Below are positions 46,287 through 56,163 of a stretch of DNA of 64,000 nucleotides, in pieces. The notes beneath the pieces were generated by a model. The model saw only the letters and a program-made list of their open reading frames with translations. It was not told the DNA's origin and ran no database searches. The stretch's first letter is position 1, and every line of letters begins with the position of its first letter. The stretch comes from Pseudolactococcus reticulitermitis (GTDB lineage Bacteria > Bacillota > Bacilli > Lactobacillales > Streptococcaceae), in the NCBI RefSeq assembly GCF_002260845.1, contig NZ_BEDT01000003.1, positions 186,001 to 250,000 of the forward strand. Reading direction: 5' to 3'. Position numbers and translations under genes: made by a program.

Positions 46287-47801
46287 TTATGATGATACAA
46301 CTTCAAACTGCAACACTTCATCCACCTGCAACTGACCTGTTTTTTCCAAATAGGTAATCATCAAGTCTTGAATTGTCAGACCTGTGTCTTGGACAACTTC
46401 TGCTACTTTATAAGCATTGTACTCGCCACCACCGACTGCTCGATAGTTATTGAGCGCCACACTCAAGACATCCGTGTCTTGAACTGGCTGACCTTTGTAA
46501 GTCAGCTCACGCACACGACTACCGACTGGCTGTGACACATCCAGTGTATAGTCCAGACCGTAATAGAAATCGTAATTATAATGCTCCGTTTTCGGCACCA
46601 ACCACTTAGGATTAATGACGATTTGACCCGCTTCTAAAGCAAAATACTCCGCAGTCTTCTCAAGATTTTGCTTGAGTTGCTCCCCTGTAACCTTCATCAA
46701 AAAGAGGGTATTATCATAGGGATAATTTCTCAGAATATCCCGAACTTTCACGTCTTGCGGCAAATACAGGGTATTGTTATTCATGCTGACGATTGAAAGT
46801 TCAGCCCCTGTCGCAAGCCTTTGAACATGGGCAGTGAGCGCGAGGATAACGTTGCTGGTTTGCGCCAAGTCCAAATGACTTTGCGCCGCAACTTCGGTAT
46901 CGAGATGAACGATAGGTCTATCCAAGTAACGATTGACCTCAGTCTGGAGGTCGTCCAAGGCTGCTTTCAAGTCAGGAGACTGATTAACCCCTGGCGTTTT
47001 CAGCTCACTCGTGATGCTCGGTTGCAGCTTATCGTCAAAATTCACGGTAATCTCGAAGTATTTACGTGCCATGTTGGGTGGCTGTAAAGTATAAGTTCCG
47101 TGGATAGATTGTCCCTCGATTGTTGCATGCTGATGGCCAGTCAAAAGCAGGTCAAAATTTAGTTCTTCTAGGAGTTGATAGCCGACATTTTCGCCGGTAT
47201 CAGACAAGCGCTCACCTGTTGCCAAGTCAGCCTCAAAGCCACCGTGATAAATCCCAATGACAAAATCAATTTGTGGTTTCAAGCGTTCAAGCTCAGCTTT
47301 CATGGCTGGAAAGACTGGTGTGATTTGAATATCTGCGATATTTTCTGGATTTTCCCAGATATTGACATAATCCGTGACGGCACCTATCAAACCAATTTTC
47401 AAGCCATTGCCAAGTGTCTTAATCTGAGCTGGAAAGAGTTGCACACCAGACTTGTCTAAGATATTGACCGCTGTGACTTGGGCATTTAGGTTTGAGAGAT
47501 TTTCTTTTAGAAAATCAAAACCGTAGTTAAAGTCGTGATTGCCTAGTGTGATGAGATCATAGCCACCGGCATTCATGACTTTAGCGATGCCATTATCAGA
47601 CCGTTTTTGATTTTGAAAATAATTGATAAACGGCGAGCCTTGGAAAATATCGCCGCCATCAATCACGAGGGTATTCTCATCTTTGTCAAAGTCAATAATC
47701 GCCTGCATGAGCCCCATGCCTTGTGCCTCATCTGAGAGGTAATCGGTTGGGTAGAGATAGCCATGCACATCACTGGTATAATAAATCTTCATTTTTTTCA
47801 T
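46287..47801 (-). CDS. 5'-nucleotidase / cyclic phosphodiesterase-type metallophosphoesterase
   Basis: A 504-aa protein with the calcineurin-like phosphoesterase motifs TSDVHGY, DGGDIFQG, GNHDFNYG and GHQH, and a C-terminal 5'-nucleotidase domain (NNYRAVGGGEYNAY). No signal peptide is present, so it acts inside the cell. It lies 7 bp after the second phnE and is probably the last gene of the phosphonate-transport operon. It may release phosphate from imported organophosphates, or act on an unrelated nucleotide. Substrate unknown. Start ATG 47801; the ATG at 47792 is possible. Confidence 0.88.
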   Translation of the reverse strand: MKKMKIYYTSDVHGYLYPTDYLSDEAQGMGLMQAIIDFDKDENTLVIDGGDIFQGSPFINYFQNQKRSDNGIAKVMNAGGYDLITLGNHDFNYGFDFLKENLSNLNAQVTAVNILDKSGVQLFPAQIKTLGNGLKIGLIGAVTDYVNIWENPENIADIQITPVFPAMKAELERLKPQIDFVIGIYHGGFEADLATGERLSDTGENVGYQLLEELNFDLLLTGHQHATIEGQSIHGTYTLQPPNMARKYFEITVNFDDKLQPSITSELKTPGVNQSPDLKAALDDLQTEVNRYLDRPIVHLDTEVAAQSHLDLAQTSNVILALTAHVQRLATGAELSIVSMNNNTLYLPQDVKVRDILRNYPYDNTLFLMKVTGEQLKQNLEKTAEYFALEAGQIVINPKWLVPKTEHYNYDFYYGLDYTLDVSQPVGSRVRELTYKGQPVQDTDVLSVALNNYRAVGGGEYNAYKVAEVVQDTGLTIQDLMITYLEKTGQLQVDEVLQFEVVSS

Positions 47802-47808
47802 GAAAAGA

Positions 47809-48618
47809 TTATCCTTTCAACAAATAAGACCGAATTTGATCAGAAATTTGCTCAATCACAAGGATTAAGACAAAGAGACCAATCAAGATAGAACCAACCT
47901 GTGGCCACTTATAAGCACTCATGGCGAAAATCATCGGTGCGCCGATACCGCCCGCGCCAACAAGACCTAAGATACTGGCATCCCGCAAGTTCATATCTAA
48001 ACGATAGAGCAAGATAGACAAGAAATCAGGCATGAGCTGAGGCATGACGCCAAAACGGATTTTTTGGAAGGTTGTTGCACCTGCTGCCTCCATGGACTCC
48101 AAAATTCCTTGGTCCAAGTCTTCAATAGTCTCGATAAAGAGTTTAGAAATCATCCCGATTGACATGAGTCCTAAAGTCAAAGCACCAGCAGATGGTCCAG
48201 GCCCTGTCACACGGATAAACATCAAACCATAAACGAAAGGTGGAACAGTCCGCAAAGCCATAATGAACAGACGAATCAGATAAGCAATCCAGTTCGGCAT
48301 CATATTGGTTGCTGATAAAAATGATAAAGGTATGGCGATAATCGCGCCAATTAAAGTCCCCAAAATGGCAATGGCAATGGTTTGGAGCAAAAGGTAGCCA
48401 ACGCCAGATGTATCAAGGGCAAAGAGGAATTTTAAATCTGGGTGAAAAATTCCCTTGAAGATATTGCCTGCAATCGCTGTGCCTTTTTCTGACATTCCTG
48501 ACATCTTCATCACGGTCATTGACCAGACGAAAATGCCTGCCACAATGGCGAAAATCAACAAATAGTAAGGCCAGCGACGAGGACGCTGTGCATATTTTTC
48601 TTTGATTAAATCTGTCAT
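47809..48618 (-). CDS. phnE: Phosphonate-type ABC transporter permease
   Basis: A 269-aa inner-membrane permease with about six transmembrane helices and the EAA loop (MEAAGATTFQKIRFGVMPQ near 180-198). It has the conserved LRTVPPFVYGLMFIR and GLVGAGGIGAPMIF motifs of PhnE. It pairs with the adjacent PhnE paralogue to form a heterodimer. Start ATG with AAGGAGGCTGAC. Confidence 0.93.
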   Translation of the reverse strand: MTDLIKEKYAQRPRRWPYYLLIFAIVAGIFVWSMTVMKMSGMSEKGTAIAGNIFKGIFHPDLKFLFALDTSGVGYLLLQTIAIAILGTLIGAIIAIPLSFLSATNMMPNWIAYLIRLFIMALRTVPPFVYGLMFIRVTGPGPSAGALTLGLMSIGMISKLFIETIEDLDQGILESMEAAGATTFQKIRFGVMPQLMPDFLSILLYRLDMNLRDASILGLVGAGGIGAPMIFAMSAYKWPQVGSILIGLFVLILVIEQISDQIRSYLLKG

Positions 48619-48628
48619 GTCAGCCTCC

Positions 48629-49444
48629 TTAGGTCAATTTCCGACGAATGACTTGACTCACCAGCTCAATCGTCATTACGGTCACAAGTAAAGCAAGTAA
48701 AATCATGCCCACACTGGTATAGTCTCGATTATTCACTCGGTCATTCAAAATCATCCCGATACCGCCGGCACCGACATAACCCAAAATCGCAGCATATCTG
48801 ACGTTTCCTTCAAAGTTAAAGAGGGTTGTTGACAGATAAATCGGCATAATTTGTGGCACAATGGCAAAAGTGAAGGCTTTAATTTTAGTCGCCCCCATTG
48901 ATTCCATGGCTTCAAAGGCACCCATATCAACGGTTTCAATGACTTCAAACATCTGTTTACCCATGTAAGAAAATGAGAAGATGAAAATGGCAAGCGTTCC
49001 TGCAAAGGTGCCCAGACCAAAGATATAGGTGGCGATTAAAGCCGTCACAAGCGTTGGCAATGTCCGCAAGAAAGTAAAAATTACCCGCACAATTTTGTTA
49101 AGCCAAACGTTATGCACGATATTGCTAGATGCCAAAATCGCAAATGGAATCGCCAGAACACTCCCAATAATCGACCCGATAAAACTCATTTTTATCGTGT
49201 CAAGCAAGGGTTTGATGACCTTAGGCAAGTAACCTGTATCAGGCGGCATCATTCTTTTGAGCATATCAAAGAAGTTTGAGCCACGCTCAATGAGTGCCGA
49301 AAATTGAAAACTCGTAAACTTGAGCGAAAAAATCAAAAGACCAATGACAATAAGCCAGATAATCGGTGTGCGGGTCGCTTTTTCGTAAACGACCTCGCCC
49401 GATTCCAAGACTAATTTTTTAGGCTTAAAAATTTTATCATACAT
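48629..49444 (-). CDS. phnE: Phosphonate-type ABC transporter permease
   Basis: A 271-aa permease homologous to the downstream gene (FLRTLPTLVTALIATY; EAA loop ESMGATKIKAFTFAIVPQ; GYVGAGGIGMIL). The track of open codons runs to 49471, but ATG 49444 follows an AAAGAGG site and the phnC stop by one base (TAGGATG), so that start is used. It is translationally coupled to phnC. Confidence 0.93.
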   Translation of the reverse strand: MYDKIFKPKKLVLESGEVVYEKATRTPIIWLIVIGLLIFSLKFTSFQFSALIERGSNFFDMLKRMMPPDTGYLPKVIKPLLDTIKMSFIGSIIGSVLAIPFAILASSNIVHNVWLNKIVRVIFTFLRTLPTLVTALIATYIFGLGTFAGTLAIFIFSFSYMGKQMFEVIETVDMGAFEAMESMGATKIKAFTFAIVPQIMPIYLSTTLFNFEGNVRYAAILGYVGAGGIGMILNDRVNNRDYTSVGMILLALLVTVMTIELVSQVIRRKLT

Positions 49445-49445
49445 C

Positions 49446-50186
49446 CTAAGCCTCTTTTCTGTAAACTTCATCTAAAATGGCTTGCGTCACGCTACTAGAT
49501 GGGCCGTCGAAAACGATTCTACCTTTTTTCACAGCGATAATGCGGTCTGTATATTCAAGCGCCAACGCCACATGGTGGATATTGATCAGGACTGTTTTAT
49601 TTAACTCTTGGTTGATGCGTTTGAAATCATCCATGACTTCCCGGGCTGTCACGGGATCAAGTGCAGCAACCGGCTCGTCCGCCAAAAGAATGTCAGCATC
49701 CTGAGCCAAAGCCCGTGCCAATGATACCCGTTGTTGTTGGCCACCAGAAAGCTGGTCTGCGCGGATATAAGCCTTGTCCAAAATACCCACACGATTTAAA
49801 GCATCGAGAGCCTTGAGTTTATCCTCTTTAGAAAAGAGACCAAAACAGACTTTGAGAAAAGACATATTGGGCACACGAGAGCTGAGGACATTCCGGATAA
49901 CGGACACACGTGGCACAAGATTATAAGACTGAAAAATCATCCCGACATGTTTACGGAATTCACGCAGTCCCTTACCTTTGAGTTTGGCAACATCAGTATC
50001 ATTGACGATAAGCGTCCCTGCTGTGATATTATTTAAGGCATTAATCGTGCGGATAAGCGTTGACTTCCCAGCACCGGACGTACCAATAATCCCTACAAAT
50101 TCACCCTGTTCAATTTCAAGATTGATATCTTCGAGACCGCGGGTGCCGTTGGGGTAAACTTTTGAAACATTTTCGAACTTAATCAT
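49446..50186 (-). CDS. phnC: Phosphonate-type ABC transporter ATPase
   Basis: A 246-aa ATPase with Walker A GTSGAGKST (35-43), signature LSGGQQQR and Walker B ILLADEP. It powers phosphonate or related organophosphorus uptake via the two PhnE proteins. AAGGAG precedes the ATG. A stem-loop between phnD and this gene probably lowers its expression relative to the binding protein. Confidence 0.94.
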   Translation of the reverse strand: MIKFENVSKVYPNGTRGLEDINLEIEQGEFVGIIGTSGAGKSTLIRTINALNNITAGTLIVNDTDVAKLKGKGLREFRKHVGMIFQSYNLVPRVSVIRNVLSSRVPNMSFLKVCFGLFSKEDKLKALDALNRVGILDKAYIRADQLSGGQQQRVSLARALAQDADILLADEPVAALDPVTAREVMDDFKRINQELNKTVLINIHHVALALEYTDRIIAVKKGRIVFDGPSSSVTQAILDEVYRKEA

Positions 50187-50270
50187 TTAGCTGATTGCTC
50201 CTTATTAGTAGGGGGATAAGATGACTGCTTTGCTAGTATCAACAGAGCGATGAAACTGTCCTAGACACGA

Positions 50271-50310
50271 AAAACAAACAGTCAACGCTTGTCTGACTGC
50301 TTGTTTTTTT
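50271..50310 (-). terminator. Attenuator-like hairpin between phnD and phnC
   Basis: Stem of about 11 bp (ACAAGCAGTCA / TGACTGTTTGT, one G-T pair) flanked by A and T runs. It may let partial read-through, giving more PhnD than transporter. Confidence 0.8.
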
Positions 50311-50340
50311 GCGTTTTAGTTAGTCACGCTAATATCTAGC

Positions 50341-51393
50341 TTATTTAGCGTTTTTTTGCAACAATTGTTCTGCTGCAAATTCTGATTTGTAATCAGATTC
50401 TTTTGCATCTTTATATCCTTCGTGTGAATAGACAGCGAGTACTTTTTTACCTGCGTCAGTTGTTGCCATGTCTTTAATCGCTGCTTGCAAGGCTTTTTGG
50501 AACGCAGGTGTCATGATTTTAGACTCTTTCGAAACCAAGATACCGTCGTTGTAAATCGCTGGTGTCACCCCAATCACGTTTGTTTCAGCCCAGATTGATT
50601 CTTTTTGACCGTAAGTTGATGTCCAAGCTTCAGCGTAATCACGACGCGCATCTGCATACATTGGCAAGACATCGATTTGACCTGACGCCAGACGTGCCAA
50701 ACCAGAACCGTAAGAATCGATTGTCACTGTATGCGCTAAGTCCATAACAGTGTGCTTGAAGTTATCGTTTAACCAAAGTGATGGGTAAACATATCCTGCA
50801 GCTGAGGTTGTTGATGAAAGACCCCAGTTGACATCTTTTAAATCTTGCCATGTTAATTTTTCGCCAGCATTGACTTTTTTAGCCAAGGCTTGGCCTTTTT
50901 CTGATGGACCAGTGACCAAGATTGAACGGTAGCTTGTCGCTTGTTTATCCGTTGGCTCAGTCGCTTTGCCATCATTCCAATCTTTCGCGTCACTTGAATC
51001 TTTATTGAGACCCGCACGTGTCGCTGTCAAGATAACATTCACGTCGTCTTTATACAAGGCATAAGTTGAACCTGGAACGCCGTAACCAACATCAGCAGCA
51101 CCAGAGGCCAAGGCTTCTCCGACTGCTTCAAAGTTTGTACCGACAGTCACGTCAACTTTCTTCACGGTATAGCCTTGTTTTTTAAGCGCATCTTGTAACA
51201 ATGATGCCATCGGCTTTGTTGCAACAGCAATGTCATCCGGGTTTCGAGATGGGACAAACGAAATTTTCAAATCGTCAATTGTCTTATCCTCTGATTTTGT
51301 ATCAGCCCCTTTACTCCCACAAGCTGCCAATGCTACAACTGCGAACAACGCAACACCTGCTGTAACAAGACCACGTGCTAATCCTTTTTTCAT
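50341..51393 (-). CDS. phnD: Phosphate/phosphonate substrate-binding lipoprotein
   Basis: A 350-aa lipoprotein. The signal peptide ends at the lipobox LAAC (Cys near residue 25), and the PhnD-like fold follows with FVPSRNPDDIAVATKP and VGYGVPGSTYALYKDDVNVI. It captures substrate outside the membrane for the PhnC-PhnE-PhnE transporter. No C-P lyase genes are present, so the ligand may be phosphite, a phosphonate or another organophosphate. AGGAG precedes the ATG and a strong promoter is present. Confidence 0.93.
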   Translation of the reverse strand: MKKGLARGLVTAGVALFAVVALAACGSKGADTKSEDKTIDDLKISFVPSRNPDDIAVATKPMASLLQDALKKQGYTVKKVDVTVGTNFEAVGEALASGAADVGYGVPGSTYALYKDDVNVILTATRAGLNKDSSDAKDWNDGKATEPTDKQATSYRSILVTGPSEKGQALAKKVNAGEKLTWQDLKDVNWGLSSTTSAAGYVYPSLWLNDNFKHTVMDLAHTVTIDSYGSGLARLASGQIDVLPMYADARRDYAEAWTSTYGQKESIWAETNVIGVTPAIYNDGILVSKESKIMTPAFQKALQAAIKDMATTDAGKKVLAVYSHEGYKDAKESDYKSEFAAEQLLQKNAK

Positions 51394-51428
51394 GAAAATG
51401 GATACTCCTCAATATTTTTTATAGCCTG

Positions 51429-51455
51429 AATATCAAGGACAATTCCCTGATATTT
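51429..51455 (-). promoter_or_regulatory. Inverted repeat in the phnD leader
   Basis: AATATCA (minus strand near 51454-51448) pairs with TGATATT (51435-51429), with an inner GG/CC. It lies between the promoter and the start, where an operator or leader hairpin could act. Confidence 0.5.
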
Positions 51456-51467
51456 GTTTACCTGTCT

Positions 51468-51496
51468 ATTATATAATACTTTTGCCTTTTTGGTAA
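51468..51496 (-). promoter_or_regulatory. phn operon promoter (TTACCA-17-TATAAT)
   Basis: Minus-strand TTACCA (51496-51491), 17 bp, TATAAT (51473-51468), about 75 nt before phnD. Confidence 0.8.
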
Positions 51497-51580
51497 CTCA
51501 TTTAAGCAATTCTTTTAATCTTTTTTCAAAGTATTTTTGGCGATATAGAGCTATTCTGTTATTTATTGCAAACAATAAAA

Positions 51581-51616
51581 ACAAGCTAGCACCTTAATTA
51601 ACAGGTGTTAGCTTGT
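51581..51616. terminator. murF terminator
   Basis: A 14-bp stem (ACAAGCTAGCACCT / AGGTGTTAGCTTGT, one G-T pair) with an 8-nt loop, downstream of murF. Confidence 0.9.
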
Positions 51617-51651
51617 CATTTCAATCATTTCTAAATATATAATAACTTATA

Positions 51652-53007
51652 TTATAATTGTTTCACAATTTCTGCCAAACGCATGGAGTTGCTCCCTTTG
51701 AGCAAGACTTGATCCGTAGGTTTCAGGTCAGCAAGCAAGGTTTTCGTAAGCACGTCCAACTCATCTTTTTCGTCATCCTTACGGAAATATTTGACAGTTT
51801 CAGGTGGGAAAATCTCCATCGCTAACTGTGCCAAAGGCAACATGTCTTGCCCATACAGATAAAGCAAGTCTAATTTTTCAGGATTGAGTGCGGTAATCAT
51901 TTCAGCATGGAGCTGCGCTGATTGCTCGCCCAATTCTTTCATATCTGCCAAGACAGCGATTTTTCGCCCTTGCGGATTGGGCTCAATCGCTTGAAAGGTT
52001 TCCAAAATCAAGCGCATGGCTGTTGGATTGGCATTATAGACATCTGATAAAACATCCGCGCCATTGCTTGCTTTGAGCCATTCGACACGATTTTTAGTCA
52101 GATCGAGATGGGCTAGGGCTTTTTTGATATGTTGCGGTGAAACGCCCTCCACTGTGCCAACATAAGCTGCCACCATAGCGTTAGTCGCGTTAAATTTCCC
52201 GGGAACTGGGATGGTCAAATCTTCATCTAGGAAATTAACCGTGAAAGTCAGGTGGTCTTTATGCTCATAAAGAGCTGTCAGGTAGATATCCGCGTCTGCA
52301 CCGAACCGCGTGATTTTCTGATTATCAGGTAAATAGGCGTTGATGATTTTGTCAGCAGGTGCGATAAGCCCACCGCCATTGACCAAACCGTCGACGATCT
52401 GCATCTTGCCTTCAGCGATTTTCTCGCGCGTGCCGAAAAACTCCAGGTGGCTTTCGCCAATCAAGGTGATGACCGCAAGTTTCGGTTTAGCGAGAGTCGA
52501 TAACAGGTGGATGTCGCCCATGTGGTCCTGCCCCATCTCCAGCACCAGCTTTTCAGTGTCGTCGGGCATGTGGAGGACGGTGTAGGGCAGGCCGATTTCG
52601 TTGTTGTAGTTGCCCTGCGTTTTGTAGGTCTTATAGGTCGTCGCCAAAATCTGCGCGGTCATGTCCTTGGTCGTCGTTTTGCCGTTGCTGCCGGTGATAG
52701 CGATGACATCGACCGCCGTTTTAGCCAGATAATAGCGGGCTAAATCTTGAAACGCCTGTTCTGTGTTGACGACCAAAATGTGAGGAAAGGCCACCGTTTG
52801 CTCTGAAAGCGTGACAACAGCGCCATTTTCGAAAGCCGTCGAGATAAAATCGTGGCCATCACGCGCCCCCTTTAGGGGCAGGAAAATGTCGCCAGACTTG
52901 ATGAGCCGACTGTCAAACTCGATCTTGCCAAGCACACAATTCTCATATTTTGAGACATCGTTTTGCGCCTTGACGGCAGTTGCGATTTCATGTAGGGTTA
53001 AATTCAT
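51652..53007 (-). CDS. murF: UDP-MurNAc-tripeptide D-alanyl-D-alanine ligase
   Basis: A 451-aa ATP-dependent ligase that adds D-Ala-D-Ala to UDP-MurNAc-tripeptide, using the Ddl product encoded at 58.1 kb. P-loop ITGSNGKTTTKDM (near 105-117), the Mur ligase central domain with EMGQDHMGDI, and a C-terminal domain (VLLKGSNSMRLAEIV). Start ATG with AGGTGCAAGG. In streptococci ddl and murF are neighbours; here a sugar cassette lies between. Confidence 0.95.
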   Translation of the reverse strand: MNLTLHEIATAVKAQNDVSKYENCVLGKIEFDSRLIKSGDIFLPLKGARDGHDFISTAFENGAVVTLSEQTVAFPHILVVNTEQAFQDLARYYLAKTAVDVIAITGSNGKTTTKDMTAQILATTYKTYKTQGNYNNEIGLPYTVLHMPDDTEKLVLEMGQDHMGDIHLLSTLAKPKLAVITLIGESHLEFFGTREKIAEGKMQIVDGLVNGGGLIAPADKIINAYLPDNQKITRFGADADIYLTALYEHKDHLTFTVNFLDEDLTIPVPGKFNATNAMVAAYVGTVEGVSPQHIKKALAHLDLTKNRVEWLKASNGADVLSDVYNANPTAMRLILETFQAIEPNPQGRKIAVLADMKELGEQSAQLHAEMITALNPEKLDLLYLYGQDMLPLAQLAMEIFPPETVKYFRKDDEKDELDVLTKTLLADLKPTDQVLLKGSNSMRLAEIVKQL

Positions 53008-53118
53008 CCTTGCACCTGATTCTTTTTCATATCTTTTATTTTATCAAAAAAATGCCGAGATTACTCAACATATATCACAACCTCAACATCCAAAGAAGTC
53101 ATTGAGTTTTTCTTCCCC

Positions 53119-53235
53119 TTATTTTTTCTCTTGATACCCTTGTTCATCTAACATTTTAAGTGTTTTTTTCAAACTCACACCTCTAGAAAAGTCGTCACCA
53201 TCAGAAATCACGCCACTCCAACTTATAACGCTTCT
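53119..53235 (-). other. In-frame open tail after the lacD stop
   Basis: Past the lacD TAG the same frame stays open for 38 more codons to a TAA (53121-53119), with plausible protein sequence (GVISDGDDFSRGVSLKKT). It is probably a remnant gene end or chance. No terminator is clear between lacD and murF. Confidence 0.3.
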
Positions 53236-54219
53236 CTAGCACACCTTATCATACAAAGAACTCGCTGTTAGTGCCAACACCTGATTCAAACGCTCAATAT
53301 TGGCTTTACCAGTTTCTTTAAGCCATGTCCGACAACCAGCAGCTCCTGCTGTTATAAAGGGTTCAACCGCATTGGTCCATGTGGCACGACCGCACAAGAC
53401 GCCATTAAAAGTCGAACCGGATGCTTTGGCAAAGTGCAAGGTCTCTTGGAAAAGTTCAGCACTGACACCGGCACTTAAAAAGATAAAAGGAAGCTCACTT
53501 GCTGCTGATTGTGCCGCAAAATGTTGCGCTGCTTCTGCCTGTGTGTAAACAACCTCAGATGTCGCAAAGCCTTCAACATAGGCCATATTAACGGGTACTT
53601 CAACTTTCAAGACATCAACTTGATACTGAGGTTCAGAAAAAATGCGCATCATCTCGTTGACTTTATGGGGTTTCACTTTGGCATAGTCTGCACTTGTCGG
53701 ATCTGCTATCTGTGCATCATAAGAGACTAATTCTAAGAAGAAAGGCAAGCCTTCTGCTTCACATTCTGAGCCCAATCTTTCGATAAAGGCGTGTTTTCGG
53801 TCATTAATGGTAGCCTCTTCAGCCACATCATAATACAATAAGAACTTACAAGCCTCGGCACCCGCCGCTTTCAGCCGCTTAACAGACCAAGTTGGCAATA
53901 AATCCGGCAAGCGCCCCGGCGTTGTGGCATCATAACCTGTTTTTTCATAAGCGAGTAATAAGCCAGATGTTTCAGCACGCGCATGGGCTGCTGGCAAACC
54001 ATACTCAGGGTCTAGCAAAATGGCAGATGCAAAGGGTGTCAGTTCTTCTGAAACCATGACTTTAAAAGTTTCAATATCCTTTGCTGTGACCTCATCTTTA
54101 TAATTGGCAATCATTTTCTTTAAAGCACCACGTTGATCAATGGCAAGGGCACTAATGATACCGTCCTTAGTCGTTAATTTAGCCAAGGCGAGTCGTTTTT
54201 CAGGTGACAATTTTTTCAT
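53236..54219 (-). CDS. lacD: Tagatose-1,6-bisphosphate aldolase (LacD type)
   Basis: A 327-aa class I aldolase that splits tagatose-1,6-bisphosphate (and, in LacD relatives, also fructose and other ketohexose bisphosphates) to DHAP and glyceraldehyde-3-phosphate. It starts [20 protein letters not shown] and shows [16 protein letters not shown] and the Schiff-base Lys in [10 protein letters not shown] near residue 204. Start ATG with GGAG, 7 bp after the PTS gene. The full Lac cluster (lacAB) is absent. Confidence 0.93.
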   Translation of the reverse strand: MKKLSPEKRLALAKLTTKDGIISALAIDQRGALKKMIANYKDEVTAKDIETFKVMVSEELTPFASAILLDPEYGLPAAHARAETSGLLLAYEKTGYDATTPGRLPDLLPTWSVKRLKAAGAEACKFLLYYDVAEEATINDRKHAFIERLGSECEAEGLPFFLELVSYDAQIADPTSADYAKVKPHKVNEMMRIFSEPQYQVDVLKVEVPVNMAYVEGFATSEVVYTQAEAAQHFAAQSAASELPFIFLSAGVSAELFQETLHFAKASGSTFNGVLCGRATWTNAVEPFITAGAAGCRTWLKETGKANIERLNQVLALTASSLYDKVC

Positions 54220-54226
54220 TTTTCGT

Positions 54227-56149
54227 TTACTCCATCTCTGTCAGTTGTGCATTGATATAGTTGGCAATATCTGCCGAATCCTTTAAGACATTGAGTTGCT
54301 GTTTAAAGTCATCTTTCATGAGCAAGGTGGCCACTTTAGATAAGAGTTGCAGATGCCCACGGCCAGCTTCTTTTTCAGGTATCAATAGTGAGATGACCGT
54401 CCTAATCAACTGACCATCTAAGCTGTGCCACTCAATGCCCGCCTCCAATTTCACGACCAAAATACTCGGTGTCGTAATGGCAGCGCTTTTGGCATGCGGA
54501 ATCGCAAAACCATCAATCATCCCTGTTGACCCTTCTGCTTCTCGTTTCTTCAAATCTTTAAAGACAGCAGCGCTATCATTGGCGATGCCGATGGTCACGG
54601 CTTGTTTGGCCAAAAAGCCAAAGACGTCATCTTGGGTTTTAAAATTCTGATTTACCAGCACTTGATTCTCTTTTAGAAGCTGCTCGGTTGGCAGCGTCAT
54701 GACGTCAGACTTTTTTTCAGGCGTAGCCTCACCTTCTCTTTCAGCTTTAGCCATTTTTTCAACACCACGTTTTTGAATCATACCCAGTAAGCAACCACCA
54801 ACGACAGAGCCGATCAAAATCGAAATGACCCATAAAGCGCCATGTGTCACGACTGGTAAGACTAGGAAGCCGCCATGAGGTGCGGGCACTTGAACCTTAA
54901 AGGTATAGGTTAAAATCGCCGCAATCGACGAGCCAATCATAAAACTCGGCAGATTGAACAAGGGGTTTTTCGCAGCAAATGGAATCGCCCCTTCCGTGAT
55001 GTGCGTTGATCCCAAAATAATATTGACCAAACCAGCATTTCGGTCGCTCGTGTCATAATATTTGCGGAATAAGAGCACGGCAACTCCCGTTGTCAATGGT
55101 GGTGCAATACAAGCAGCGGAAACACCTGCCATAAAGGTTGTATTGCCTTGTGCTAACAACGCTGTTCCTGTGACATAAGCCGCTTTATTCACCGGACCAC
55201 CCATATCAAAGGCACACATTGACCCAACAATCAGACCTAAAATCAAGGGATTAGAATTTTCAAATCCTGACAGGAAACGCATCATGCCTGCATTGACCGA
55301 CTGCATCGGCCCTGCTAGGAGATACATGAGCGAACCCGTGATAAAGACACCCAATACGGGATATAAGAAAATCGCTTTCAGACCGTCCAACTGTTTAGGC
55401 AGTCCTTTTAGTAGGCGTATCAGACCAAGCACCACAGCTCCAGCTAGGAAACCTGAGACAATCCCACCTAGAAAACCTGTGCCACTATTGCTAGCGACCA
55501 AACCACCAACAAAGCCGACAACCAAACCGGGGCGTTTCGCCACACCCTCTGCGATATAGGCTGATAAAATCGGTACCATCAAGCCCATGGCTAGCCCACC
55601 AATATCTTTTAACTGGGCAGCAAAAGCATTGTACTGGCTACTTTCAGGGTCGTAAGAATAAATCCCAAACAAGAAGGAAATGGCAATCAGAACACCACCT
55701 GCCACAACAAATGGTAACATATGCGAGACACCATTCATCAGATTCTTATAGATAAAACGCCCCAGTCCTTCGCCGTGTTCTGTTTCATTTTCCAAGCGTT
55801 CAACTTGTTTTTCTGAAACGACACCACCCGCAATTTTTCCTTTGCCTGCAAGTGCATCAGCTATCAACTGATCAGCCTCCTTAATACCCTTCGTCACCGA
55901 AACATTAATCAGTCTTTTGCTTGCAAAACGTTCTGGGTGGACATCCTTATCGGCTGCAATAATCACCGCATCTGCTGCTGCAATTTCCTCAGCCGTTAAT
56001 TCGTTTTCAATCCCCACTTGCCCGTGCGTTTCGACCTTAATCGTGATGCCTTTTTTCTTCGCCGCGGCTTCTAAAGCCTCTTGCGCCATATAAGTATGCG
56101 CAATACCTGTCGGGCAGCCTGTCGCTGCAATCAATTGATAGTTCGCCAT
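54227..56149 (-). CDS. fruA: Fructose-family PTS enzyme IIBCA
   Basis: A 640-aa fused PTS permease in the order IIB-IIC-IIA. The phospho-Cys of IIB is in [10 protein letters not shown] (C12). IIC spans about 140-465 with 8-9 transmembrane segments. The IIA phospho-His is in AIPHAKS near residue 549. It imports and phosphorylates fructose or tagatose at C1. The start ATG has GGAGG upstream. It lies between the kinase and lacD and shares their operon. Confidence 0.93.
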   Translation of the reverse strand: MANYQLIAATGCPTGIAHTYMAQEALEAAAKKKGITIKVETHGQVGIENELTAEEIAAADAVIIAADKDVHPERFASKRLINVSVTKGIKEADQLIADALAGKGKIAGGVVSEKQVERLENETEHGEGLGRFIYKNLMNGVSHMLPFVVAGGVLIAISFLFGIYSYDPESSQYNAFAAQLKDIGGLAMGLMVPILSAYIAEGVAKRPGLVVGFVGGLVASNSGTGFLGGIVSGFLAGAVVLGLIRLLKGLPKQLDGLKAIFLYPVLGVFITGSLMYLLAGPMQSVNAGMMRFLSGFENSNPLILGLIVGSMCAFDMGGPVNKAAYVTGTALLAQGNTTFMAGVSAACIAPPLTTGVAVLLFRKYYDTSDRNAGLVNIILGSTHITEGAIPFAAKNPLFNLPSFMIGSSIAAILTYTFKVQVPAPHGGFLVLPVVTHGALWVISILIGSVVGGCLLGMIQKRGVEKMAKAEREGEATPEKKSDVMTLPTEQLLKENQVLVNQNFKTQDDVFGFLAKQAVTIGIANDSAAVFKDLKKREAEGSTGMIDGFAIPHAKSAAITTPSILVVKLEAGIEWHSLDGQLIRTVISLLIPEKEAGRGHLQLLSKVATLLMKDDFKQQLNVLKDSADIANYINAQLTEME

Positions 56150-56163
56150 CTCATTTCCTCCTA

